From NCBI GenBank assembly GCA_003712125.1, contig RHLF01000001.1, positions 620,001-684,000 on the forward strand: DNA of 64,000 nt, given 5' to 3'. The position numbers were made by a program, and so were the translations under genes. This DNA comes from Allomuricauda sp. (GTDB lineage Bacteria > Bacteroidota > Bacteroidia > Flavobacteriales > Flavobacteriaceae). The notes below the pieces were generated by a model. It did not search any database. It worked only from the letters and a program-made list of their open reading frames with translations, and was not told the origin of the DNA. Shown piece by piece: positions 18,387 to 26,661 of this stretch (within the stretch, counting starts at the first letter, position 1; the number at the start of each line of letters is the position of its first letter).

Positions 18387-19135
18387 TGATCAAATTCTTC
18401 CGTCGGATCCGTCAAAAACTGCTTTCTGAAAATAAGTTCAGTAAGTACCTTCTTTACGCTATTGGCGAGATAATCTTAGTGGTCATTGGTATTTTGATAG
18501 CCCTTCAAATCAATAATTGGAATGAAAATAGGAAAGACCGGACACTCGAACATTCCACACTTATTGAAATTAAGAATTCATTGGAATTGGATAGTAAACT
18601 TCTAAAGGATGAAATTGAATTCCAATTGGATAATGCCCTCGTATCGACCCAATTATTGAACCATATTAGGCAAAAAAAACCCTATGACTCCAAATTAGAT
18701 GTCATGTGGGAACGTATCATTCGGTACTATTTTGTAGACTTTAATACCTCTGCCTATACGCTCTTGGAGTCTCGTGGCATCGACATTATCCAAAATGAAA
18801 CCCTTAGACGAAAAATAGTAGACCATTACAACATACACCAAAGAAATTTAGAAAGAAGTGTTGATGTGGGTGAACATTTAAGCAATGAAAACCTTATCTA
18901 TTTTTTTGACAGGGTGTATCCTGACATTACTCCCAATTTTAAGAAAACCTATAAAATCGATAACGAATATTGGACACCGGCAGATTATCAGACCCTTTTA
19001 AACGATTCAAAATTAATCCCTAAAATCAGTCATAGTATTAAGGTAAGGTATCGATTTTCAAAACTGCTAGATGAGTTTGTAAAAAAACAAGAGAAATTGA
19101 TTAGAGAAATTGAAAAGGAATTAAACAATAAATAA
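18386..19135 (+). CDS. DUF6090 array copy 14
   Basis: 249 residues. Motif SAYTLLESRG then IDIIQNETLRRKIVDHY, very close to the family consensus (Y-type). It shares with copy 13 both the motif type and the C-terminal end EIxKELNNK plus the TAATG junction, so 13 and 14 are plausibly sister copies whose middle parts have diverged. One-base overlaps on both sides. Confidence 0.88.
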   Translation: MIKFFRRIRQKLLSENKFSKYLLYAIGEIILVVIGILIALQINNWNENRKDRTLEHSTLIEIKNSLELDSKLLKDEIEFQLDNALVSTQLLNHIRQKKPYDSKLDVMWERIIRYYFVDFNTSAYTLLESRGIDIIQNETLRRKIVDHYNIHQRNLERSVDVGEHLSNENLIYFFDRVYPDITPNFKKTYKIDNEYWTPADYQTLLNDSKLIPKISHSIKVRYRFSKLLDEFVKKQEKLIREIEKELNNK

Positions 19136-19905
19136 TGATCAAATTCTTTCGTCGCATCCGTCAAAAACTACTCTCCGAAAATACATTTTCGAAGTACCTG
19201 CTCTATGCGGTTGGTGAAATCATATTGGTAGTCATCGGAATCTTAATTGCCCTGCAGATCAATACTTGGAACGAAGAACGAAAAGAAAGGCTTCGAGAAC
19301 AAGCAATTTTAAAGAGTCTTAGTATAGACTTCAGGACCAATATTGACAATGTTGATGACGCATACAATACTTTCTTAGAGGCCTATGAAGCATCGGTCAA
19401 ATTACTCGAAATTGTGAGGGCCGACGATACCGTAGACGGAGGTGAAGTCGAGCAATTATTGGATGAGGTGATAAACAAAACAAAGTCGCTTGACATCATT
19501 ACCGGATCAATAGATGAAATGCTTAACACCGGGTCCATCAATTTGATAAGGGATATAAAATTGAAAAAACAACTATCCAATTGGTCGTATTATCAAACAG
19601 ATACAGAAGATGATATTGTTATTTATAGAGATTATCTATTTAGCTTTTTCATTCCATCTTTGACCAATAAGGCCCTTTTGAGAAATATGGAAGTACCAGA
19701 TTTTTTTGAGGATAATCTAAACCTAAAAGAAATCTCCAAATCAAATTTTAATATTGACTACAACACTACGATCAGAACCATTGAATTTGAAAATGAGCTA
19801 TACAATAACACCCTAAATTATATGTATGCTATAAACTCGTACAAAGTATTTGTCAATTATTTAAACGATACGCTAGAACTCATTGAAAAAAATATCAATG
19901 ATTAA
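19135..19905 (+). CDS. DUF6090 array copy 15
   Basis: 256 residues. Anchor [16 protein letters not shown]; the 5' DNA has more silent differences from the consensus than its neighbours (TTGGTAGTCATCGGAATC). Motif SIDEMLNTGSINLIRD then KLKKQLSNW, W-type with D for the usual N. The outer domain is Asn-, Asp- and Tyr-rich and strongly AT-rich. Ends N-I-N-D in the 8-nt overlap. Confidence 0.88.
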   Translation: MIKFFRRIRQKLLSENTFSKYLLYAVGEIILVVIGILIALQINTWNEERKERLREQAILKSLSIDFRTNIDNVDDAYNTFLEAYEASVKLLEIVRADDTVDGGEVEQLLDEVINKTKSLDIITGSIDEMLNTGSINLIRDIKLKKQLSNWSYYQTDTEDDIVIYRDYLFSFFIPSLTNKALLRNMEVPDFFEDNLNLKEISKSNFNIDYNTTIRTIEFENELYNNTLNYMYAINSYKVFVNYLNDTLELIEKNIND

Positions 19906-20668
19906 ATTCTTTAGAAAAATTCGCCAAAAACTACTCTCCGAAAACAAGTTTTCGAAGTACCTCCTCTATGCTATTGGAGAGATTGTATTGGTGGTCATTG
20001 GAATCTTGATTGCCCTGCAGATCAATACTTGGAACCAACAAAAACAGACCAAAGAAAAAGAGCGCAATTACCTTGCCCTTATAAAACAAGAAATGTCAAG
20101 CAATCTTTTGTCCGTTCAAGAAGAGCATGAGGTACTCCATGAATTTCTTGAAAATCTCACTCTAATCTTGGAATTATATGCACGACCAAACCCTGCCTTG
20201 ACCAATAAAGAGCTCTCCCAAATTTTGGCACCCATTTTAAGTAGGGACATGGACTTTAACTTTAAGAACGGAACCCTGAACGAAATTATTTCTACCGGAA
20301 ATCTAAAGGATATTACCAATGATAGTATTCGAAACATTTTAGCTAGTATTGGGGGAAACTTAGAGCGGGTGCGGGCTCAAGAGGTCTCAGTTAATGGTTA
20401 CAATCGCAAAGCGAGTGATTTTTTGGAAAAAACGGGATCAGCCAAGCAGATCGTATTGGATATTGGGGATCATGTTGAAACCGGCATACCCGATGACCCA
20501 CGGGAAAAAAGCAATCTTTTTCTCCTTAAAAGTGATGAGTTTGAAAACATTATGGTGTTTTGTGCATTGACAGGTGTAAGTCTCGAACAGGAATACTATA
20601 CGACCTTTGAAGCTGAGCTCAGTACCTTGATCGATTTAATAGATAAAGAGCTAAAAAATGAATTTTAA
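19898..20668 (+). CDS. DUF6090 array copy 16 (last of the array)
   Basis: 256 residues from the ATG in the overlap; an in-frame ATG 15 nt upstream is less likely. Anchor [28 protein letters not shown]. Motif GTLNEIISTGNLKDITND then SIRNILASI; the aromatic at the end is replaced by Ile. C-terminal helix STLIDLIDKELKNEF. The array ends here: the next gene, a dehydrogenase, starts 11 nt inside this one, so coupling continues into unrelated genes. Confidence 0.88.
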   Translation: MIKFFRKIRQKLLSENKFSKYLLYAIGEIVLVVIGILIALQINTWNQQKQTKEKERNYLALIKQEMSSNLLSVQEEHEVLHEFLENLTLILELYARPNPALTNKELSQILAPILSRDMDFNFKNGTLNEIISTGNLKDITNDSIRNILASIGGNLERVRAQEVSVNGYNRKASDFLEKTGSAKQIVLDIGDHVETGIPDDPREKSNLFLLKSDEFENIMVFCALTGVSLEQEYYTTFEAELSTLIDLIDKELKNEF

Positions 20669-21416
20669 AAATAAAAAAGTACTCATTACCGGAGCCTCTC
20701 GAGGCATCGGCAAAGCCACGGCCCTAGCCTTTGCGGAAAAGGGTGCCCAGGTAGGCATCAATTTTCGAAGCAATGTCGAACAGGCCCAAAAAACCTTGGA
20801 GGAACTGCCTGGGTCAGGGCATCAACTGTTTCAAGGCGATATTTCAGAAAAGGAAAATTGCCAAACGCTAGTGGCTGATGTTGTAAAGGCCTTTGGCCAA
20901 TTGGATGTATTGGTCAATAATGCGGGCATTTCTATCTTTCATGAGATAGATGCCGTTGATTTTGAGCATTGGACCCAAGCCTGGGAAGGCACCTTTAAAA
21001 CCAACCTATTTGCCGCCGCAAATATGACCTATTGCGCGGCCCAGGCCATGCTAAAAACCGGAGGGGGTCGCATCGTCAATGTTTCTTCGCGGGGCGCCTT
21101 TCGGGGCGAACCCACCAAACCAGCCTATGGGGCAAGTAAGGCGGCCTTGAACGCCATGACGCAGTCTTTGGCGAAAAAATTGGCACCATATAACATCTAC
21201 CTAGGGGTAGTGGCACCCGGTTTTACCGAAACCGAAATGGCCGCCGTAACCTTAACGCCGGCAGAACGCGATAATCTGCTGCGCGAGTCGCCCTTCAAGC
21301 GGATGGCCCAACCCAAGGAAGTGGCCCACGCCATCTTGTTTTTGGCCTCAGAAGGGGCCGAATATACCTCAGGAACCATCATTGATGTGAATGGGGCTTC
21401 GTATCTTCGAAGTTAA
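20658..21416 (+). CDS. Short-chain dehydrogenase/reductase (SDR)
   Basis: 252 residues, classical SDR: cofactor motif TGASRGIG at 11-18, NNAG at 87-90, catalytic Ser in NVSSRG (143/144), Y157-x-x-x-K161 in YGASK, and the C-terminal EGAEYTSGTIIDVNGA typical of FabG-like enzymes. It should catalyse an NAD(P)(H)-dependent carbonyl/hydroxyl conversion; substrate is unknown. An Arg/Ser at 36-38 (NFRSN) after strand 2 favours NADP (family rule, inference). The start lies inside the last DUF6090 gene, and a flavin oxidase follows after 11 nt. Confidence 0.9.
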   Translation: MNFKNKKVLITGASRGIGKATALAFAEKGAQVGINFRSNVEQAQKTLEELPGSGHQLFQGDISEKENCQTLVADVVKAFGQLDVLVNNAGISIFHEIDAVDFEHWTQAWEGTFKTNLFAAANMTYCAAQAMLKTGGGRIVNVSSRGAFRGEPTKPAYGASKAALNAMTQSLAKKLAPYNIYLGVVAPGFTETEMAAVTLTPAERDNLLRESPFKRMAQPKEVAHAILFLASEGAEYTSGTIIDVNGASYLRS

Positions 21417-21427
21417 ATACTAGTCGT

Positions 21428-22621
21428 ATGATGACCCGATCAGAATTTGTAAAGGCTTGTGCACTTTTTGGTATTGGCCTCCCTTTTCAGGGTGCCATGA
21501 ATGCCTGTTCTGAAGATTCGGAGACGCCCATAACCGCCGGTGATTTTGACGGTTCCGTTTTGATCGTTGGGGCCGGAGCCGCTGGAATGGCGACCGGGTA
21601 TTTACTGCAACAGTTGGGTATCGATTTTCAAATTGTAGAGGCCGACACCACCTATGGCGGACGCTTCCGAACCAACAATGAATTTACCGATTTTCCCATT
21701 CCTCTTGGGGCCGAATGGCTTCATGTCTCAGCAGAGGAACTGCCCGCCATTATCAATGATGATCAAATAACTGTTGATACGGTGTTGTTGCCCTATTCAG
21801 AAAACGACACTTCTGGCTATTACAGCAATGGGCAATTGACCATCGAAGCGGTGGGGAATGCTGTGAATGATGATCAAGACAAAAAATTCATCGGTTCATC
21901 ATGGTTTGATTTTTTTGATACCTACATCGTACCCAGTATCCGTAATCGCATGCAATTCAACACTCAGATCGCTACCATCGATTACTCAGGATCAAAAGTC
22001 ATCGCGTCCGATGCCGAAGGGCAATTCTATGAAGCCGATAAGATAGTGGTAACGGTTCCCCTAAAATTGTTGCAATTGGGTACGGTTAATTTTACACCTG
22101 AGTTGCCCACCAATAAACAAAATGCCATCGCTGACGCCACGGTATGGAGTGGCATAAAAATATTTTTAAAGTTTTCGGAAGCCTTTTACCCCACCTTTCT
22201 CTACTTTGACGATAGCGAGACCAATGAAGGGCAACGATTGTACTACGATGCCGCCTATGGCCAAAACTCAGCCGATCATATCTTGGGGTTGTTTTCGGTT
22301 GGGAAACAGGCCGAAGTGTACCAACAATTTAGTGGCGATGCCCTCCGAGATTATGTACTAAACGAACTGGACGAAATTTTTGAAGGCAAAGCCTCGGCGG
22401 TATTTCAAGACATTTTGGTGCAAAACTGGAACGACCAAGCTTTTGCTCAGGCCGCCTACCTAGCAGACGAGGCGCCCAGTTCCATATCAAGGAGAATGGC
22501 AGAATCCGTGGCGAATAAATTGTACTTCGCAGGATGTTCCTATACCCAATTTGCGGATTGGAGTTCGGTGCATACGGCCTCACGTTCTGCCCGCGATGCA
22601 GTTCGTGAATTGGTACGTTGA
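21428..22621 (+). CDS. Flavin-containing amine oxidase family protein, exported
   Basis: 397 residues. The N-terminal FAD site reads V-L-I-V-G-A-G-A-A-G-M (about 44-54) followed by the acidic end of strand 2 (IVEADTTYGGRFRT), and the C-terminal FAD motif includes LYFAGCSYT and a final helix. The G-G-R-x-x-T and GAEWLH segments are typical of monoamine/polyamine oxidases. The N-terminus (MTRSEFVKACALFGIGLPF, then MNAC) looks like an export signal, perhaps a lipoprotein, but the lipobox is poor. It probably oxidises an amine outside the cytoplasm (inference). Same strand as, and close behind, the SDR gene. Confidence 0.85.
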   Translation: MMTRSEFVKACALFGIGLPFQGAMNACSEDSETPITAGDFDGSVLIVGAGAAGMATGYLLQQLGIDFQIVEADTTYGGRFRTNNEFTDFPIPLGAEWLHVSAEELPAIINDDQITVDTVLLPYSENDTSGYYSNGQLTIEAVGNAVNDDQDKKFIGSSWFDFFDTYIVPSIRNRMQFNTQIATIDYSGSKVIASDAEGQFYEADKIVVTVPLKLLQLGTVNFTPELPTNKQNAIADATVWSGIKIFLKFSEAFYPTFLYFDDSETNEGQRLYYDAAYGQNSADHILGLFSVGKQAEVYQQFSGDALRDYVLNELDEIFEGKASAVFQDILVQNWNDQAFAQAAYLADEAPSSISRRMAESVANKLYFAGCSYTQFADWSSVHTASRSARDAVRELVR

Positions 22622-22657
22622 TTCCATTTTCCTTAGGGCTTCGTATCTTCGATAACC

Positions 22658-23134
22658 ATGAAAGCCGCTACCGTTACCCAACTCAAAAAAGAATTGCAAC
22701 ACCGCAATCCGGATGAATTATTGGCCTTATGCCTGCGATTGGCCCGGTTCAAATTGGAAAACAAGGAGTTGTTGACCTACCTTTTGTTCGAGGCCGATGA
22801 TGAACATGGTTATATCGAAACCGTAAAAGCCCAGGTCGATGCCCAATTCGAAGAGATCAATACCTCGAGCTATTACTATATCAAAAAAAGCACGCGAAAA
22901 ATTTTAAGGGGTTTGAGAAAATACATCCGCTATTCGAATAGCAAGGAGACCGAGGTAGAACTCTTGCTTTATTTCTGCCAAAAACTAAACGCCTTCAGGC
23001 CATCGATTCATCGGAATAGAATGCTAACCAATCTTTATGAGCGGCAACTGAATGCCATCAATAAAAAAATTACGGCACTACATGAAGATTTACAATATGA
23101 CTATGGGGTAGCGTTGGAAAAATTGGGAAGATGA
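22658..23134 (+). CDS. Unknown small helical protein
   Basis: 158 residues, no signal peptide or membrane segment. The sequence is mostly helical and charged, with Tyr-rich SSYYYIKKSTRKILRGLRKYIRYS in the middle (two short blocks here) and a C-terminal coiled-coil-like stretch. I recognise similar conserved hypothetical proteins in Flavobacteria but know no function. It overlaps the following AraC-type regulator by 4 nt, so the two are translationally coupled. Confidence 0.75.
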   Translation: MKAATVTQLKKELQHRNPDELLALCLRLARFKLENKELLTYLLFEADDEHGYIETVKAQVDAQFEEINTSSYYYIKKSTRKILRGLRKYIRYSNSKETEVELLLYFCQKLNAFRPSIHRNRMLTNLYERQLNAINKKITALHEDLQYDYGVALEKLGR

Positions 23135-24054
23135 TGGTCATTAACCACTATCATACCTTGGAGGCCTATTGCAAGGCCATAAATATTCATCCGCCTAAAT
23201 GGCAGCATTTTGACATTCGAAGTTTTAAGGAAAACATGCGAACTGTCAATCATAAAATGCCGCCTTTCAAGCATGAATTCTATGCCATTGCCTTAAAGGT
23301 AGATGGCACAGGTTATGCTAAAACCGGAAATTATTCTACCGAAAACTTAAAGGCTACTGTCTTCTTTAATTCGCCGTATCAAATACTGCAATGGGATATA
23401 GCACCCGACTGGAATGGGTACTACATTATTTTCTCCGAAGATTTCTATCGGCAGGCTCATCACCAAAACAGACTTACAGAGCGGTTTCCGTATTTACTTT
23501 CCGATCAAACCTTGCCTTTGAAAGTCAGTACTGAAGAAACTCAAATCTTGGAAAAATTATTTCAGGATATACAGTTTGAATTTGATTCGGAACAACAACA
23601 AAGTAGCGAGATTATTCAATCCTATGTTGAAATCTTATTGTTGAAAGTTGGGCGTTTGTTCGAGGTACAAACCCAAGGAGCATCTGTCAACCGGCAGGAA
23701 CGGAACAGTGATATCAAAATAGTCAGTCGCTTTAAAACGAGTATAGAACTGGCCTTTCAGCCCAACAACGAGTATCTAGAACTGCATCCGCATCAAGTGC
23801 AATTTTATGCCGAAAAAGTAAATCTACATCCCAATCACTTCAATGCCGTTGTTAAACGAATCACAGAAAAATCGGCATCAGAACATATCTATGAACACAT
23901 CCTTTCATTGGCAAAATCCAAGCTCTTAAACTCATCGTCTTCAGTTAAGGAAATCGCATATGAGCTCTATTATTCGTATCCAAACCATTTCGGTAATTTC
24001 TTCAAGACCCACACAGGTATGACCCCTTCCCAGTTCAGAAAGGCCAGTTTATAG
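23131..24054 (+). CDS. AraC family transcriptional regulator
   Basis: 307 residues. The C-terminal 100 residues are a double helix-turn-helix of AraC type: LHPNHFNAVVKRITEKSASEHI, then V-K-E-I-A-Y-E-L-Y-Y-S-Y-P-N-H-F-G-N-F-F-K and the end motif G-M-T-P-S-Q-F-R-K. The N-terminal ~190 residues have a cupin-like sensor pattern. In this family the N-terminal domain binds a small ligand. It could control the preceding amine oxidase/SDR genes or the downstream hydrolase (inference only). Two ATG codons in tandem allow a start at 23131 or 23134. Confidence 0.9.
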   Translation: MMVINHYHTLEAYCKAINIHPPKWQHFDIRSFKENMRTVNHKMPPFKHEFYAIALKVDGTGYAKTGNYSTENLKATVFFNSPYQILQWDIAPDWNGYYIIFSEDFYRQAHHQNRLTERFPYLLSDQTLPLKVSTEETQILEKLFQDIQFEFDSEQQQSSEIIQSYVEILLLKVGRLFEVQTQGASVNRQERNSDIKIVSRFKTSIELAFQPNNEYLELHPHQVQFYAEKVNLHPNHFNAVVKRITEKSASEHIYEHILSLAKSKLLNSSSSVKEIAYELYYSYPNHFGNFFKTHTGMTPSQFRKASL

Positions 24055-24141
24055 CTACTCTACTTCCTTTTTTTTTGGCATGACTTTGATTTTTATACTT
24101 GATGCTTTGAATTCCGTAGCATTCGAGCCTCACTCCAATAA

Positions 24142-24149
24142 TAGCTTTG
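24142..24149 (+). promoter_or_regulatory. -7 promoter element (TAGCTTTG)
   Basis: An exact TAnnTTTG match 26 nt before the start of the SnoaL/hydrolase gene, in a 121-nt gap. No good -33 TTTG stands at the right distance, so this is a tentative call. Confidence 0.35.
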
Positions 24150-24175
24150 TCGTATCAAATTAAAATTGATCGGTT

Positions 24176-26089
24176 ATGAAACATTTACTTCAAACAATAG
24201 CACTGGCTCTTCTTATAGTGGGCTGTAAAATGAATACAAGCGAAAATCAAAATGAGATAACTATGGAAACGAAAACAGAATCCTTAACAATTGAACAAGA
24301 ACAAATAGCCATTAAAAAAGTGGTGATGCAACTTTTTGAGGCAACAGACAATCGTGACTGGAAGGCTGTAAAGGAAACCATGGCAGATTCGGTCTATGCA
24401 GATTATTCTGAACTTGGGGGAGATGCTGCCTTCAAGACACCCGATGAAATTTTGAAAGGTTGGCAGCAACTATTGCCAGGATTTGAACGCACGGTACACC
24501 AACCCCACAACTTTGCAATATGGGTGGCCAACAATAGGGCCACGGCTACATTGGATGCCCTGGCAATCCACTTCCTAGAAGATGACTTTTGGTCGGTATT
24601 TGTAGGTTATGACACGGAATTTATTAAAGTTGGGAAACAGTGGAAATTGGCCCGAATTGACTTGAGTCTTTATGAACAATCAGGACACGGGAAATTGCCT
24701 ATGAAAGCCATTGAAAATGTGCAAAATGGAAACATTCCAGACTTATTCGAAGCAAAAAATGTGGCTGGTATTGAAGAATTCTTTACCTCCTTGGAAGGGC
24801 AAAATCTAGAGGGTGTCCTTGCCTCTTTGGATGAAAATGTCGTTCAAGAAATGCCTTTTGCTCCTCAAAAATTCCCTAAATCGCTGGATGGTTTAGATGC
24901 CATGCGGATGCAGTATACTGGGGTAATGGATTACTCACAACGTTACCGGCGTGAGTACTTTGGCACGGCCAATCCGAATGTGGTCATTGCCAAATTCAAT
25001 GGATCCATTACAACAGGTGAAGGAAAACCCTATAACAACTCATATGTTGGAATTTATACCTTAGGTGAAGATGGAAAAATTAAAAAGTTCGTTGAACACT
25101 TCAATCCAAAAATCCTGCTCAATGGATGGCCAGGTTTACAGCCCGAAACCTTCTCCATACATAGCGCTGGAGCCAAAACAGATAGTGGAGTTGCAATGCA
25201 GGAGGTTACTTTTAGTTCAAATGGGGTGAACCTTAACGGGCATCTCTTTACCCCTCCAAATTTTAACGAAGAAAAAAGATACCCCACAGCAATAGTAACG
25301 GGAAGCTGGACCAGTGTAAAAGAACAAATGCCCGATGAATATGCCAGCCTTTTGGCCAAAGACGGTTTCATGACCCTAACCTTTGATTTTACCGGGTTTG
25401 GGGAAAGTGAGGGTCAACCTAGGTACTTGGAAGACTACCATATAAAGATTGCCGATATCTTAGCGGCCATCGACTACCTATCGAAACATCCAAATGTTGA
25501 TACTAATGACATCACAGGATTGGGTGTATGTGCAAGTTCTGGGTATATGGCCCATGCCACTGCGGAAGATAATCGTATAAAAAAATTGGTTTTGGTGGCC
25601 CCTTGGCTGCACAATGCTGAAATTGCCAAAATGATTTATGATTTGAGACCGGGCGGCACTGAAGGTCTTTTAAAGGCGGCCAAGGAGGCCAAGACAAAGT
25701 ATGCAGAAACTGGTGAAATGGACTATGTGTTGGCAGCCAGTGAGTTGGATCCCTTAAGTGCAATGTTTGTTCCTGAAAATGCTTTTGATTACTATCTGAA
25801 TCCGTCAAAGGCTGCAGGTCCGAAATATGCCAATTTATTTGCTGTAAGCAGTTGGGAACCGTGGTTGACCTTTGATGGTATTTCGGCAGGAAAGTTTATA
25901 ACCCAACCTGTTTTTATCGTGCACAGTGAAAGTGGAGCAGTTCCACAAGGGGCTCAAGAATTTTATGAGCTTTTAAAAGGTAAAAAGGAAATCAAATGGT
26001 TGAATGAATACAACCAACAGCAACTTTACTTTGAGGAAGAAGCTGTCAATGCCGCCATGAATGAAGTGGTGAACTATCTAAAAAAGTAA
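24176..26089 (+). CDS. Lipoprotein with two SnoaL/NTF2-like domains and an alpha/beta hydrolase domain
   Basis: 637 residues. Lipoprotein signal (LLIVGC, Cys17), then two SnoaL/NTF2-like domains (about 38-165 and 195-312), then an alpha/beta hydrolase of the dienelactone-hydrolase-related type (about 340-637). The hydrolase shows FDFTGFGESEG, and a nucleophile elbow G-V-C-A-S at 450-454 with Cys452 as the likely nucleophile. The acid-bearing region is FIVHSESGAVP near 582. The place where such enzymes carry the catalytic His before an aromatic reads YNQQQLYFEEE (612-622), and no His follows residue 583, so the triad may be incomplete. The three-domain arrangement within one lipoprotein is unusual. 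A terminator follows directly. Confidence 0.8.
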   Translation: MKHLLQTIALALLIVGCKMNTSENQNEITMETKTESLTIEQEQIAIKKVVMQLFEATDNRDWKAVKETMADSVYADYSELGGDAAFKTPDEILKGWQQLLPGFERTVHQPHNFAIWVANNRATATLDALAIHFLEDDFWSVFVGYDTEFIKVGKQWKLARIDLSLYEQSGHGKLPMKAIENVQNGNIPDLFEAKNVAGIEEFFTSLEGQNLEGVLASLDENVVQEMPFAPQKFPKSLDGLDAMRMQYTGVMDYSQRYRREYFGTANPNVVIAKFNGSITTGEGKPYNNSYVGIYTLGEDGKIKKFVEHFNPKILLNGWPGLQPETFSIHSAGAKTDSGVAMQEVTFSSNGVNLNGHLFTPPNFNEEKRYPTAIVTGSWTSVKEQMPDEYASLLAKDGFMTLTFDFTGFGESEGQPRYLEDYHIKIADILAAIDYLSKHPNVDTNDITGLGVCASSGYMAHATAEDNRIKKLVLVAPWLHNAEIAKMIYDLRPGGTEGLLKAAKEAKTKYAETGEMDYVLAASELDPLSAMFVPENAFDYYLNPSKAAGPKYANLFAVSSWEPWLTFDGISAGKFITQPVFIVHSESGAVPQGAQEFYELLKGKKEIKWLNEYNQQQLYFEEEAVNAAMNEVVNYLKK

Positions 26090-26110
26090 GGGAGAGAACA
26101 GAATTCCTAA

Positions 26111-26137
26111 AAAAGGCAGCCTCTTTGGCTGCCTTTT
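26111..26137. terminator. Bidirectional terminator
   Basis: Hairpin AAAAGGCAGCC, loop TCTTT, GGCTGCCTTTT with A-tract and T-tract at either side, lying between two convergent genes. It overlaps the last two bases of the minus-strand stop region. Confidence 0.85.
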
Positions 26138-26651
26138 AAATTTCTTTAAACTGCAAAGGCATTTTCTTATCAAAATCTTTCTTGCCTATAACTTTCCCAT
26201 TGATGGCAGTGGTGTCCCAATCTTGAACAATATGCCATTGCCCATCACGCTTTTTGAGCACAATATGGAACTGCCCATATACAAAATCCGTCGTCCCCTC
26301 CTTATCTGTGAAGCCGATGCGGTAAAAACCCACCTCGTATGAGGTGTCGACATTGGTCTTTCGACTATCGAACCAAAAGTCTAACGCGATGGAAAGTCCG
26401 GCCTCTTTGTTCTTATTGAAACGCGCTACATTGGCCTCCCGAAAATTCCCCTTTGTATCAATACCATTGGGGGTTACGCGCAATACCTCTTCTGCATAAA
26501 TGGCATTTAAAGCCTCGGCATCGAGGTTTTCGAAGGCTGCTTGAAAGGGTTTCCAAACCGCCTGGTCAATTTCATTTTGTACTTCTTGTTCAGACTGCGC
26601 TTTGACCGCACAGGTGCAAAGTAATAGCACTAACAATATGCCTTTTTTCAT
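26136..26651 (-). CDS. Secreted NTF2/SnoaL-like protein (DUF4440 type)
   Basis: 171 residues from the ATG at 26651, chosen because it starts the signal peptide (MKKGILLVLLLCTCAVKAQ); a longer frame begins inside the neighbouring gene. The mature part has the NTF2-like cone-fold pattern: helix AFENLDAEALNAIYAEEV, then strands ending KKRDGQWHIVQDWD. Members of DUF4440 are exported proteins of unclear role; no catalytic residues can be assigned. It lies 10 nt downstream of the ZIP transporter gene and is probably the last gene of that operon. Confidence 0.8.
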   Translation of the reverse strand: MKKGILLVLLLCTCAVKAQSEQEVQNEIDQAVWKPFQAAFENLDAEALNAIYAEEVLRVTPNGIDTKGNFREANVARFNKNKEAGLSIALDFWFDSRKTNVDTSYEVGFYRIGFTDKEGTTDFVYGQFHIVLKKRDGQWHIVQDWDTTAINGKVIGKKDFDKKMPLQFKEI

Positions 26652-26661
26652 AGTATTCGCT

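Larger units (their letters stand above)
8719..20668 (+). repeat. Tandem array of 16 DUF6090 genes with conserved 5' DNA
   Basis: Sixteen paralogous genes follow one another with starts at 8719, 9465, 10213, 10952, 11691, 12421, 13145, 13865, 14629, 15414, 16120, 16877, 17664, 18386, 19135 and 19898, a period of 706-787 nt. The first ~140 nt of each unit (anchor and membrane helix) are similar as DNA, including silent positions: TTGGTGGTCATTGG recurs in most copies, and copies 3 and 4 share an unbroken identical run of 62 nt (10291-10352 and 11030-11091). The remaining ~600 nt are too divergent to align by eye apart from one motif. All junctions are overlaps of 1-8 nt or gaps of 2-3 nt. Confidence 0.95.

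Noticed and set aside
8719-20668. Diversity-generating retroelement or invertible-promoter shuffling for the variable DUF6090 domains
   Set aside because: No reverse transcriptase, template repeat, recombinase or inverted repeats were found in or around the array; variation spans whole domains, not adenine-directed sites.
8719-20668. CRISPR-like or satellite repeat
   Set aside because: The ~740-nt periodicity comes from intact paralogous genes; repeats are ~140 nt coding blocks with amino-acid constraint and no cas genes are nearby.
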